Source: Tetrastigma voinierianum (lineage: Eukaryota; Streptophyta; Magnoliopsida; Vitales; Vitaceae). From it: 64,000 bases of DNA. The first letter of the stretch is position 1. The number at the start of each line of letters is the position of its first letter. The stretch spans positions 124,001 through 188,000 of the forward strand of contig JAEQBH010002960.1 of the NCBI GenBank assembly GCA_016808115.1, in the 5' to 3' direction. The notes below the pieces were generated by a model. The model made no database searches and was not told where the DNA came from. It worked only from the letters and a program-made list of their open reading frames with translations. Of this stretch, positions 11,435-22,080 are shown one piece after another. The translations under genes were made by a program, and so were the position numbers.

Positions 11435-11700
11435 TCAGCCTCTTGGTAAAATTCCTAGAGATCCTGCTTCTACATGCAGGCCATAAATTAGCCAGGAAAC
11501 AAAAGATGCCCATTCCGTCATGGTATCCTCCCCCCTCCTTATGGAAGAAACTTTTATTGTTGGCTCCATCAGCTTCAACATCCCAACTCCTATTTCCACC
11601 ATGTTGGCCACCAGCATCTCGTTTTGCCTCTAGTGCTTCAAAATGCATCTCGTTATCTCTAGTTTTTAGTTCAACAATCTCATCAGTACTGTCATTGTGA
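11435..11700 (-). other. Unidentified open segment, possible orphan exon
   Basis: The minus strand is open for about 80 codons. It contains NDSTDEIVELKTRDNEMHFE, then ALEAKRDAGGQHGGNRSW and DVEADGANNKSFFHKEGGG. The composition is hydrophilic and protein-like, with glycine and charged residues, which suggests an exon and not random AT-rich DNA. I cannot assign a family, and no splice partners are obvious. Confidence 0.25.
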
Positions 11701-11879
11701 CTGGATCAAGAAACCTCCTCATAATAGTACTATCTTCCTTTCAATGCTTAACATGTTCGGGTCTGATTCAGAAAGAAATAATTTTGATGGACCTAAATCC
11801 CAAAATTTCGACTTTACCGGCCAAGCCTACGAGGAGGAGAAAACCCACATCAGCACCCGAGTTGCTGGAACTATGTTAG

Positions 11880-12585
11880 TCTTTAACTTTTTTTTTTTAT
11901 TACAACTGACATGAAAATCTTGGTTCATATTCTATTTTTTCATGCTTCAACCTAAAACATGTCATGATCTTGATGCGTAGAAGGTACATGGCTCCATAAT
12001 ATGCACTTTGGGGTTACCTAACCTATAAAGCAGATGTTTGCGCTTTGAATCGGTGGATTCGAATGAGTTACAGGTAAGCACACATATGAATTTCAAGAAT
12101 GAGGTTTAAGCCTAGATCAGGTATCACTCATTTATATCTTGTGTGACTCAAGATCAATATTTTTCATAAGTACATTTTTATTAGTTTTTGCTTTATTTTC
12201 CTCGTACCAATCTGCCGATGAAAAGTACATAAGCAAAATGCTCATGTACTAGGTTAATTTTGTGGCATACCAATCCAAGATGCTAGTTAATAACCTCCTC
12301 CCCCCAAAATTTCTCAACCACCGAATCCAAGCAAAAAACGCAAAACACAAACAATCACCAAGACAATCATTCAAACAAATCAAAGAAAAAAAAAATCATG
12401 AGACCATAAATTCCACCGCAAACAAATGTAAAAGACATAACCAACCGGACCACAATAAAAAAAACCAAAAATCATGATTGAATCAATAGCAGGAATCGAA
12501 TAGCGTATCAAATAGCCGACGAATATACCTATTTCAAATGGCGTAAAACCAGTGGTGATCTCGGGATCGCGAAGATTCGCACCGC
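11880..12585. other. No recognisable gene
   Basis: AT-rich sequence between the open segment near 11.6 kb and the LTR at 12586. I see no coding motif, RNA gene or clear repeat. Confidence 0.5.
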
Positions 12586-13961
12586 TGTACGCCCCAAAAC
12601 CGTGGGTGTCCATGACTACCCACAACTGTTGAAATCTACGTGTCTCTCTTCATGAGACCCATACCCGTGCGTAATGAGTCACAACACAGAAATACCCACA
12701 TCATACTCAAAAATATATATATTTTATACAAAAATAACTTGTTTTACAATTGTATTTAATTACAATTTTACACAAAACCGGGTTTCGTCGAATTTTTACG
12801 AAAAATACAAGATAAGGCCATCTCGGGTCGCTTTCTTCGCTTTCTAATGTCCCTGGATGCGTCCCATCCCCAAATGTGTCTTCTGGTGAGACTGAAAAGT
12901 GGGGTCCCACGACCGGTGAGCAAAGCCCAACAGTGGAATTTCCCTACTCGTTACTTCCCACCTAAGTGCAATGCAAATGGCACACCAAACATTCAATACA
13001 TGCTAATATATCACTACGCATATTAACAAAATTAATTCTATAAATCATGTTATTCGATTTTCAACAATGACATAGATTAGCTCATACAAAGAGCAGCATA
13101 AACTGACAGTTCATCTTGGAACTGCCCACAACATCACACAAACATGTTATTTTCTCATGGCAATAACACAACATCACACAAATCACGCAAACAGTCTGTG
13201 GACTGTCCAAAACCATTCTAGGGATTTCTTCAATCGGTCCAAATCTTTTGGAACCGAAACAACGGTCATCCAGGCCTCAACAAATCCCCATCCATTACAT
13301 AACCCTTAAACAAAAAGTAAAGCAAGTAGGAGAAAACCCCTACCTTTCCGGAGTTTGTCAAAACTCCCTCATAAAACCGGTACCCACGCGTAGTCCTCGC
13401 AGGAGCAACTTTGTTTGCCTCGTTTGAAAACCGACGGCCAGATCACGGAATTTAGAGAAGGTGGTTTCTCCTCTAAAAATCCTCTTCCTCTATCTCTTTC
13501 TCGGGCCAGGCCTCTCTCTCTTCTTCCTTTCCCTCCCAAAAACCGACATCAAGATCGGGACAAGAGAAAAGTCCTCCCAATGCCACATGTCAACTTCTAT
13601 CTGGTCAGAGTGATTACACCTTATCCTCTTATCCAACCACTAAGTGAGATTTCCTCTAATGGCATGATGTCATGTGTCACATGTGAGCCCCACTCGAAAC
13701 AATGTTTGACTCTCCCATAGCTTCGACACGTGAGACTCCTCTTACCACTCATAAAGCCGTCAAGTGTCCCGCACTCCCCACGTGCCTCGAAAACGTGAAA
13801 TTCGACCGCCTCGAAATTCACAAAATCTCGACGTGGTAGCTGATTTCGCAGACGACCTAAAGGTGAAGTCCGCTTCACATCCGAGATCTAGGAAAATTTT
13901 TGAATTTTGACTGAATTACCATTTTATCCTTCCTTAGAAATCCGGATTTTCCTGTCTCACA
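12586..13961 (-). mobile_element. Probable solo LTR, Ty3/gypsy
   Basis: The sequence runs from tgtacgccccaaaacc to cctgtctcaca on the plus strand. It is homologous, inverted, to the 5' LTR at 60004-61345. Both share the block around tgaaatctacgtgtct at one end, the gtgagcaaagcccaacagtg region in the middle, and the gagatctaggaaaattttt block near the other end. Its length (1376 bp) is close to that LTR (1342 bp). No internal retrotransposon sequence lies on either side. The flanking five bases (accgc and atcaa) do not match, so the target duplication has decayed or one end is rearranged. Confidence 0.7.
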
Positions 13962-14205
13962 ATCAAAGAATGGAGGAAGGGGAGGGATGAAGCGTAAAAA
14001 TAGGAAAACAAAGGACAATGGCGGAGAGGCACTAAGGGCGAGGGATCTGCACGGGGCGGAGACCGCACCAAAGAATGAGGAAGGGAGGGATGAAGTAGAA
14101 AATAGGAAAACAACGTGATTCAAATGGCGGAGAGGCACGACGGCGAGGGATCAAACGGCGAAGACTCCGCACCAAGAATCTGAATGGAGGGATGAAGGTA
14201 ATGTA
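13962..14205. repeat. Tandem repeat, about 105-bp unit, 2.4 copies
   Basis: A unit beginning caaagaatggagg and containing ggcggagaggcac and gaccgcac occurs at about 13963-14073, again at about 14074-14172, and partially (caagaatctgaatggaggga) after that. The units are purine-rich and diverged by small indels. No coding sense is apparent. Confidence 0.75.
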
Positions 14206-17200
14206 AAAGAAGGCCTGCTTTATGCGTACCTAATTGCCGGCTATTGTGGACAACGACAATAACAAAGAAGAATGAAAATTTTAGTTCAATAAAAGTCGCA
14301 GCAACAGCCGGGCGGCAAATGGACGCTTAAAATGCCGCTGTTCAGGTTAGCGGCAAATTAATGATACCCAAATGCCGCCGTTTGAGTTTCCGACATTGCA
14401 CATCATTTTGGTAAATACTTTCTACATCAAACTAATTTTATCTTTTTTTTTATCAAATGCAATATTTCCATTCAAAACTCCTCTCTCTTCTACTTAATCA
14501 CTACAGTGGTAGCCATCAATCACATCACAAGGTATGCTTCTCTCTTTCGATCGCTTCAATGATTTTTTTTACCAAGTTTTTCATCATCCATTTAAATTAT
14601 TTTTATTGTATTTGCGTATTACTTTATGAGATTGTTTTGATGATTGATTCTTTGAACCTATTGTAGTGAAAAAAGCGATAAAATTTTTGTTTTTCAAATT
14701 TATTTACAGATGACTTTAACTTTAGAATATTTCTAATCAAATTTATTTGTGCTTTGCTCTTCCATTTCAGTCTTGCCGATGTTGGTGTGGCTGCCTAATA
14801 CATTAAAAAATGACAAACGTCCATTAAAATGCCCGCCAAGCAAACACTCCACATGTTAGCGTTTCCAACATGGTTGGTTGTGACTTTTTTTTACATGATA
14901 GGCCTAGATGAGTTACCAAGTAAACGTTGGAGTACCTTAGGGTTTAAAAAAAAAGTTCAAAGACAAAGTGGGATATATGTGAAAAACCCGAGGCATTTGT
15001 GCACCTTATCCCATCCATTGTATGTGTATTTATAAGGGGCTTGCCCAAAATTAACGTGTAGAATTGGCTGAAATCTTACACATCCAAGAAAACTCAAAAC
15101 CTGCTTTGAATGATTATCATGCATGATAAATGTTGATTTTGAGACAATCAAATTCCATAATTTTATGTATTCCTTGGAAATATGACTATCAAAAAGGCCA
15201 GACATGCATGCATGTTGTATGCACCTAATTGATCATTATTATTAGTACTCCTCAATAGCTTCTGTTGGTGGTAGTTTTCTACTTTGATCATCATTGTCTT
15301 TAAGATGGAAGATTTTTATATGAATAGTTAATATGACTCGAATTCAAAGTACAAGTTTTCCATCAACTTTGATTGAGAATTGTTGTAATAAGAGAAAAAC
15401 AAACACAAAGATTTACGTAATCTCAATGTGTCTACATCCATGAGAACGATGATTAAAACTCACTATCACTAAACAAGGTTATATAGAAGAATATTTATAA
15501 TAACTCTCTTAGTATAACAAAATTACAAACTACCCATATTTTGTACCGTACTCATTCCCATCGTGATCTGTGCATGGCCTTTGCCCTTTTCCTTCATACA
15601 TATTTTCTCCCACAAATATGAGTTACATACTATTGTATAATCAAGTTTCTAGATCAAATTGGGTTGTCTTATAAATATTAATTTTCAATTTTAAAAAGAG
15701 TAAAATTTCTTGTTGTCATTTAATCATAGACTTCTTTCAATCTATGGACCCCGGATTTTTCATAAAAAGGCCCCCACTTGATGACGTGATCTCGCTTATT
15801 TCCTGAATCAAACAACCACCCACCATCACATTTAGATATTTCTTGAATCAAATATTACAAATAGGAGAAATCATATTAGGCAACCAAATTATACTATATC
15901 GCAATATAACTTTTTCATCAAACTTAGAATCTATTAATTAAAAATTTAATTTAGAGTCAATTTTGACTTTCACTTATGTAAAAAACCCCATGTTATTCTA
16001 GCCAAAAGAATTAAAAAAAATTAAAAACTAGTTCTAAATAAAAGCTTACAAGTCGTCTCCCATGGTCATAATGAGTAGCAGTGCCTTCAATATGAGTTGA
16101 AGGTCCTCCTATGTTATTTTGACTAGTTCATCCATGAAACATTTCTATAGTATATAATTCTATGTTATAATCAAAATAGACATGCAATTGAATCACAATT
16201 CTATGCAATTGAGACCTTAAAAAAAGCCTAGCTGGACCATACCAAGATAACAAGATGACTCACCTGTACAATATTAACCCAACTTAAAAGATACTCATAA
16301 TTAAGAAACTTGTGGAAATCCATATGGGAGTGGAAATGTCATTATCTGATCAATGCATTAGAATATAAAAATAAAAATTAAGACCTAGAATATGGGGTAA
16401 TCTTTATTAAAAGAAATCCAACCACATAAGCAAAAGGTGGTATATTATGAATTTAATGTGACAAAGCATCTCAATCTGCTAAAAGGAGTCAGGTTTGTCT
16501 TCTAAATTTTTTTCATTCCGAAGTCTAAATGAAAACCAATGCAAGGAAAAATAAAATAAAATAAAAAACTCAGCCTTCATAAAAGCATAATCTAAAAAAG
16601 ATTGCAGGAAAGTTAGTTTTGGATTGGGTTCTCTTAAACGAAGGCTGGTGTGGGTGGGGGGAAGGATAGGGTGGAGGTGGTGTATTATCAGCTAGCTAGG
16701 TGTCCTAAAGGACTTAAGGTAAAAATCATTGAGATTCTTTATGGTGGAAGGATTTATAGAATGTGTTAGAATGCATTATCCTAGAAAAGCCGGAGGTGCA
16801 GCTCTTGAGTAGAATAATAAAAATTCGCCCGAGGCCAAGTTTTCACAAGTAAACCATGTGATTTGGTCAGTTCTGCTTTTTCATAGAAGTTATTCTCTTT
16901 AGCTTAGCCTTTGGCAATTCATTTTAAACCATGTGATTATACCCGCAATTCATAGGCGTACTCGCTTTTGAGTTCCAAGATTTTAAATTGGTACTTAATT
17001 CAAGTCTTAAAACAATAATTTTTTGGTTTTTGGTTGAACCAAGTTCTAAAACAATACTTTAAAGCCACAAAACATAGGGAAGCTGGAAATCAAAATAGTC
17101 TTACAATCTTCTTTTACTCTCTTTTAGTCATTGAACTCAAATATCAATTAGATCCTAAAGCCTAAAAATCAATTATTGATAATCAATGAGGTTTATTGAG

Positions 17201-17545
17201 ATCCTAACACTTATATAACAAATTACCATACATTTTGCCGCAAGCATCAGATTTCGACAAAATGGAACTTAATTCACCACCTCCTTTATCTCGCATCATA
17301 GTTCTTAAGGAGGCTTTATTTACATAAGCTTAGTAGTAAATATTTTATAAAAATAAATAATTAAAAGGACAAAAAAGAATGACTAATTTTTAGAGGAATA
17401 GCATATCGATTCGCTTAATCAAAAAGAAAACAAAGAAACACCAAAGCTATGATTAATATGAAGTGGATTCGGGCAAAGGTGCATGGTAATATAATGATAT
17501 GGTAGTTATAGATATGGTAATATTTCAAGCTTCCACTTTCAAAGT
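14206..17545. other. Gene-poor stretch with possible DNA-transposon and LTR scraps
   Basis: No gene is supported. Bases 14300-14400 alternate gccgctg, agcggcaaatt and atgccgccg, resembling the tgccg-rich subterminal part of the MULE at 20270-20340, so a related MULE fragment is possible. Bases 15370-15530 (tgttgtaataagagaaaaac, then a TATA-like ttatatag) look like a weak copia LTR remnant. Neither has a defined end. The rest is AT-rich with no motif I can name. Confidence 0.35.
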
Positions 17546-18248
17546 AATGTTTTAAAAACTCTGACCGACCTGGCCATCCGACCGGCCGACCGGGCCGATC
17601 GCCACACAAACCGGTCCGGTTCAATCAAAAAACCGGTTTTGCATTGAACCGGCCTTGAACCGCCCGAACCGGCGGTCGGACCGGTGAACCGGATGAACCG
17701 GCCAGTTCTCAGCAAACCGACCGGTTCGCTGCCACAAATTTTTTTTTTTTTTAAGTTAAAATGACATCGTTTTGATGCTTTTTACATCGAAATTACGTCG
17801 TTTTGTTTAGGATTAGAAAACTTGTAGGGTTAAAAGGCTTGTAATCTAAAAATTCGACATAATGCAGGTCATGGATTTGAATATGGTAAGAGGAAGTTAC
17901 AAGGGAACCACTACCATCAGATCGCTATATCATGATTATTTTAGATATTAATGTGTGTCAATATATTATACTAATTAAGTATATATTTATATAAATAAGT
18001 TTATTCCATTTTTAATATGTTTTCATATCAACATTATACATATATTTTTAAAATAAATTTTAAAATATTTTTATTTATATAAAAAAGTAATAAATAATAT
18101 CTTAAATATTATTAATTATATATTTTAAAATATAAATAATATATTTATTACATCACGGTTTAACCACTGCTCGACCACCGCCGACTAAAGGAACCGTGAA
18201 CCGGATAACTTTTCCGGCTCGGGCCACCGGTCCGGTTTTTAAAACATT
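17546..18248. mobile_element. Non-autonomous TIR DNA transposon
   Basis: The ends are inverted copies: aatgttttaaaaac at 17546 and gtttttaaaacatt ending at 18248. The inverted similarity continues into GC-rich ccggtccggttc-type sequence on both sides. The interior is AT-rich and has no transposase. Such ccggtt-rich termini with an AAAAC end are typical of dispersed plant TIR elements, possibly hAT-related. I could not find a convincing target duplication, so the superfamily is left open. Confidence 0.55.
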
Positions 18249-18592
18249 GTTCGTGTCTGCAAACAACATACTTGAAAATTAGAGCATAAATTTTCCAAAT
18301 AGGTAGCATCATAATCACCAACAAGAAGTTTTCATCATTCATATAAGAGCGTAAAACAAAATTCCCAAACATTATAGTCGATACTTAATAATAAACCTTT
18401 GAAGCTCGCCATCGATGTTGAATGTGACTTTGAAGATGATTTTCCTTGATTTTATCAATTCACTACCAGATAATTGTGACCATTGCTTGACCAGTCCATC
18501 ATTAAGGTCTATTATCAAATCTCCTCTGCCTGATATCCCAGGGCCATCCTGAATCATAAATATGTTAAAATCAAATTCCAAGCACATCAATC

Positions 18593-18702
18593 TCATATGG
18601 AAGACGAAAGCTAATAAAATAGCAAAAGGGGTTCCCACAAGATAATATGATCCTAGATTGACAAAGGCACCAATCTTCAAGCAATCCACATCCTCTAGCA
18701 AA
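18593..18702 (-). pseudogene. MATE transporter exon relic, copy 2
   Basis: Better preserved than copy 1. The minus strand reads KIGAFVNLGSYYLVGTPFAI followed by LLAFVFHMR, a transmembrane stretch diagnostic of plant MATE transporters. Immediately upstream, GCTAGAGGATGTGGA encodes the family's ARGCG, but one extra base there shifts the frame. Downstream the reading continues into non-MATE sequence (GPGISGRGDLI) with no further recognisable exon. This is an orphan exon, shared with copy 1, lying 3' of the VDAC exons on the same strand. Confidence 0.76.
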
Positions 18703-18966
18703 GGCTCATGTTAATGAAACGAGAAACTAGCCATGCAAATTTCTACCTTCAATGATTATATTCTATGGGAAATATGTGTCAGGTTTTTTAGAAGTGGTGG
18801 AATTTTGCATACTTCAAAGTTTGGTCTGATTTCTATGATAATTATGTTAATAGCGTAAGAATGATGGAAGGAACCCGAAAGAACACTCATATGAATTGAT
18901 CGTAGTTGTGTCCGATTGAAGGTTGTTGTATCAGACACCTTGCCTTAATGAACAATGGTAGCCTTG

Positions 18967-19110
18967 CAGTTTTTCTATTTCTTTTTTTTTTTTTTTTTTT
19001 TTTGATAGATAAGCAAGGCAAACAGAACTACAAAGTATACCGGAAGTATATAGGCAGCCAAAAAGAAAAGGACAAGAAAAACAAAAACCTCACCAACCCC
19101 TCACCTATGC
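18967..19110 (-). mobile_element. Short A-tailed retroposon, copy 2
   Basis: Same insert as at 2588-2782 and at the same site, flanked by acaatggtagccttg (18952-18966) and acaatggtggccttg (19111-19125). It carries the same T run on the plus strand. It is shorter because of an internal deletion. Its presence in both copies shows it inserted before the duplication. Confidence 0.75.
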
Positions 19111-19391
19111 ACAATGGTGGCCTTGTAGTTAAAATTTACTAATCAAACACTTTTATAGAAAAAGAAGATTATATTGTTCAGCAATACTCAGAATAATACA
19201 GAACTGGGATTTGTAATTAGAGATCAGAATTAATAACAAGATCACTTATGGACTTATTACAAGGAATAGTATTGCTTAACGATTTATGAATATACATCAG
19301 GCATGGATTACAGTATGCACTAGAGTATTAGTGAAACAGAACCGGCACTAATTATTTTTAATATATATATACTCGATTACTATATGTACCA

Positions 19392-19693
19392 AGTAGTCAT
19401 GGGAAAGAAGGGAAAAATTGTGACGTGGGCTTCTCCCAGTAGTCCTGTTGACTCTCCTGCGTGCTAGAACAGTCACCTCAAATTTCAAAGGATTAAAATT
19501 AACTTTGTCTCCACTCAGGACTCGCCAACTCCGTATAGCAATGATAATACAAACTCTCGCTTTACTTCACATGGTTGGGGTGTAGGTAGGGTTTAGGTTT
19601 GTTTCATGTTTCTTTGTTTTAAGAACTCTTTGTCCACGCCTGCGGTACTCTAGGAAATTTCCTTTTATAATACTTGCTTTTTACTGATAAAAA
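19392..19693. mobile_element. 302-bp insertion private to copy 2
   Basis: Copy 1 (near 3083) reads straight through atgtaccaaatag, whereas copy 2 has 302 extra bases between gtacca (19386-19391) and gtacca (19694-19699). The 6-bp duplication marks it as an insertion. The insert has no obvious terminal inverted repeat or A tail, so its class is unknown. Confidence 0.6.
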
Positions 19694-20036
19694 GTACCAT
19701 ATAGGAGCAATAGCTCAATGTCAGCATGTCCAAAGGAGGAAAAATAAAAATAAAATACAGAAAACAGAGAAAATTTCTGCTCAACATTCAAAAAAAACCG
19801 AAACTGCAGACATTCTCCATTGTTTTATCAAACAAACGAACCAGCTTAAATAATCCGAAGTCCATTATTAGCACAAATGACGTGTACTGTTATCCCATTA
19901 CAACTAAAGGACATAAACTCAAACATAAGAAATCACTTCCTTCCCTCAATTTTCAAGCCAAACAAACAAAATCCTTAGAATAAGAAACAAAAAACAAAGC
20001 CCTAAATTCATCAACTTATTAAATCGAGAGAGGGAC

Positions 20037-20087
20037 GTACGACTCCAGAGGATGTGTACGTAGTAACGGTGAACTTGTAGAGAAGAT
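20037..20087 (-). pseudogene. VDAC exon 2, copy 2 (separated from exon 1 by the MULE)
   Basis: After the AG acceptor at 20088-20089 the minus strand reads DLLYKFTVTTYTSSGVV, i.e. the plant VDAC second exon with a short in-frame deletion between DLLY and KFT. This confirms that the diverged copy at 3444-3492 is also VDAC. Its exon 1 partner is now about 20.7 kb away at 40787-40833, with the MULE lying in the intron between them. No later VDAC exon is found. Confidence 0.82.
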
Positions 20088-20097
20088 CTGAAATAAC

Positions 20098-20580
20098 GAG
20101 TTTTGTACGGATATAAGCTATTTAAAATAAAATAAAATAAAATTAATATGGCGTCCAAAATAATTCCCGAAGTAGAGCTTAAAGTCGGCAACGGGAATGC
20201 CTAAGATTTGAAAAGTGCGTATGTGCAACCGGACTCCGCCGGCTTTGTTTGAGTTAATTGTCATGCAGAACGGGCGGCATTTTAATTTTCCTAATTGCCG
20301 TCGTCGACAACGGCGACATTTGATTGCACCACGCCGCCGCTCACAACGCCCCAAGAATCGAATCCAATTCAAATGTCGTTGTTCAACTACATCGATCGCT
20401 TTAAGTTTTCGGGCCAGGCTTTTTTCCTTATTCTCCTCCCTTCCTCGCTCTTCTCCTTCACCTCCGCATCGCCCGGTTGCCCATCCCGCCGTCCCGCCGT
20501 CTTGCTCACCAAGCCCGCCTCCGGTGGTTGCCTCGCTCCTCCTCTCCGCCGTCCCGACTGCAAAGTGTTTGGCCGTTTCG
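20098..20580 (+). repeat. Left terminal inverted repeat of the MULE
   Basis: Matches the reverse complement of about 40175-40657. The outer 70 bases are nearly identical (gagttttgtacgg, aattaatatggcgtcc, aaaataattcccga). The inner part is a diverged, GC-richer region ending in a CT-rich block (ttttttccttattctcctcc on the left against ttttttccttattccctcct on the right). A long ORF of about 160 codons here is a composition artefact. Confidence 0.85.
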
Positions 20581-22080
20581 ACTGCCATAAAACATTTATC
20601 TCAAACGCATTACATCCATTTGATTTCATATAGATCAAGAAACGCATTTTTAACCCGCATGATGATTGCTGATGTGTTGCCTTTGTTTCTTCCAGTTGCT
20701 TCACTTTGACATGTTCTTCCTATTTTTAATTTGGTAGCTGGAATTGTCCACTTGATTAATCGTTTGCTTTATCTATGTATGAGCTGTCTACTCAAGCTTT
20801 CTCGCTTGTCATTTATAATTTGGTGTAAGATGGAAATGGTTGGGATATTTGCTGGTACTCTAATATAATCTAATGAAATAATTTGTTTACTTGGTTAGAT
20901 TTGGGTTTGATTATTTTGCTATTTTGTGTTGTTAGTCGATGGTCTCAATCGACTCCATCAAATTTCTTTTGGCTTCAACTTCATTCACGACTGATTGTTT
21001 TCTATATCTTAAAATTATGTTATAGTGAAAGTTTGAGCCAAATTATTAATTTTTTTTGTCATATTCAAGATTATTATAAATACCTTATTATGTAAGCTAT
21101 TTGATTATAATGAAAGTTTGAACTATTTGATTATGTGGATGTAGTAGGCATACTATCAAACCACATAAATCGTATGTGCTTTACGCATTTCTCATCCGGG
21201 ATTACCACCATTTTAATCACAATATAGGGTAAATATCACAATATAGGGTAAATTGAGGGAGATTACTCAACTCGGGTCCTACAAAAAAGATCGAAATGAA
21301 CACTAATTTATTCTCATCTTCCATCATTTTCTCATCAACCAAAAGCAAGGTAATACTCTGCTTTTTTCATTTTTTGATATCAAGGTAAATAGCATGTTTG
21401 GTTTTGAGTGAAGGAAAAAAATTAAAATAAAGAAAAATATAAAAAAAGATCAAATAATTTAAAAATAGTTAAAATTTTCTATATTTTGGATTATTTATTT
21501 GGTTGTTTGGTTGTTTGGTTTTTCGTCAAGTAGATGTTTGGTCACATTCCACTTCTTTCTTTTTGTTTCTTAGGAAAATATTGGAAGAGGGTTCTTCTAT
21601 CTGCTATTGTGATTGACTGGTATTAGGCTACATGTCCTCTTTGGCCCTTTATGAGAAAAAAAATTTCACTTGGCTTCTTTTAAACCATGAATTTAATCCC
21701 GCATATGTGGAATGGTTTGAACACAAAATCGAGGACAATCTCGTGCTGAAAAATGATAAGTTTGTGGAAACTACTACAAGTCGTTTATATAATCTTTCTT
21801 TACTGCTTAGTGGGGTAAAGAATGAGACCTTTTGATTCCCAAAGGCTGCCTTTGTGTATAGCCAAAGATGGGGTGTGATAAAAAAATTTCCTTTTCCATA
21901 CCTATTTGGAGAAAACCTTCACATGATATACTCTTTCACTTCACATGACAAATTCCAGCGGAGGTTTGTTTCTAGTTTGAAAAATGAGGACACTTTGTTT
22001 GTTTTATTTATGATAAAGTTGATGTGATATAAGGATAATTACCTCTCATAATATTTAATTAATTTGAGACAATTTTGTAC

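Larger units (their letters stand above)
18303..20097 (-). repeat. Duplicated VDAC/MATE segment, copy 2, left part
   Basis: Homologous to 1909-3492 in the same order and orientation: MATE exon, A-tailed retroposon, AT-rich intron, VDAC exon 2. The segment is interrupted at 20097 by the MULE and resumes at 40667. Relative to copy 1 it also has a private 302-bp insert at 19392-19693. Homology at the left begins at atcataatcacc (about 18306). Confidence 0.88.

Noticed and set aside
11374..11700. 108-codon plus-strand ORF at 11.4-11.7 kb
   Set aside because: It is the antisense shadow of the minus-strand open segment, which has the more protein-like composition. Neither is identified.
12581..13966. 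Target duplication for the LTR at 12586-13961
   Set aside because: The flanking pentamers accgc and atcaa do not match, and shifting the boundaries by a few bases does not help. I report it only as a probable solo LTR.
20215..20709. 164-codon plus-strand ORF and overlapping ORFs near 20.2-20.7 kb
   Set aside because: They lie in the GC-rich left TIR of the MULE, are open in several frames at once, and have Pro/Ser/Arg-rich composition with no motif. They are a composition artefact of the TIR.
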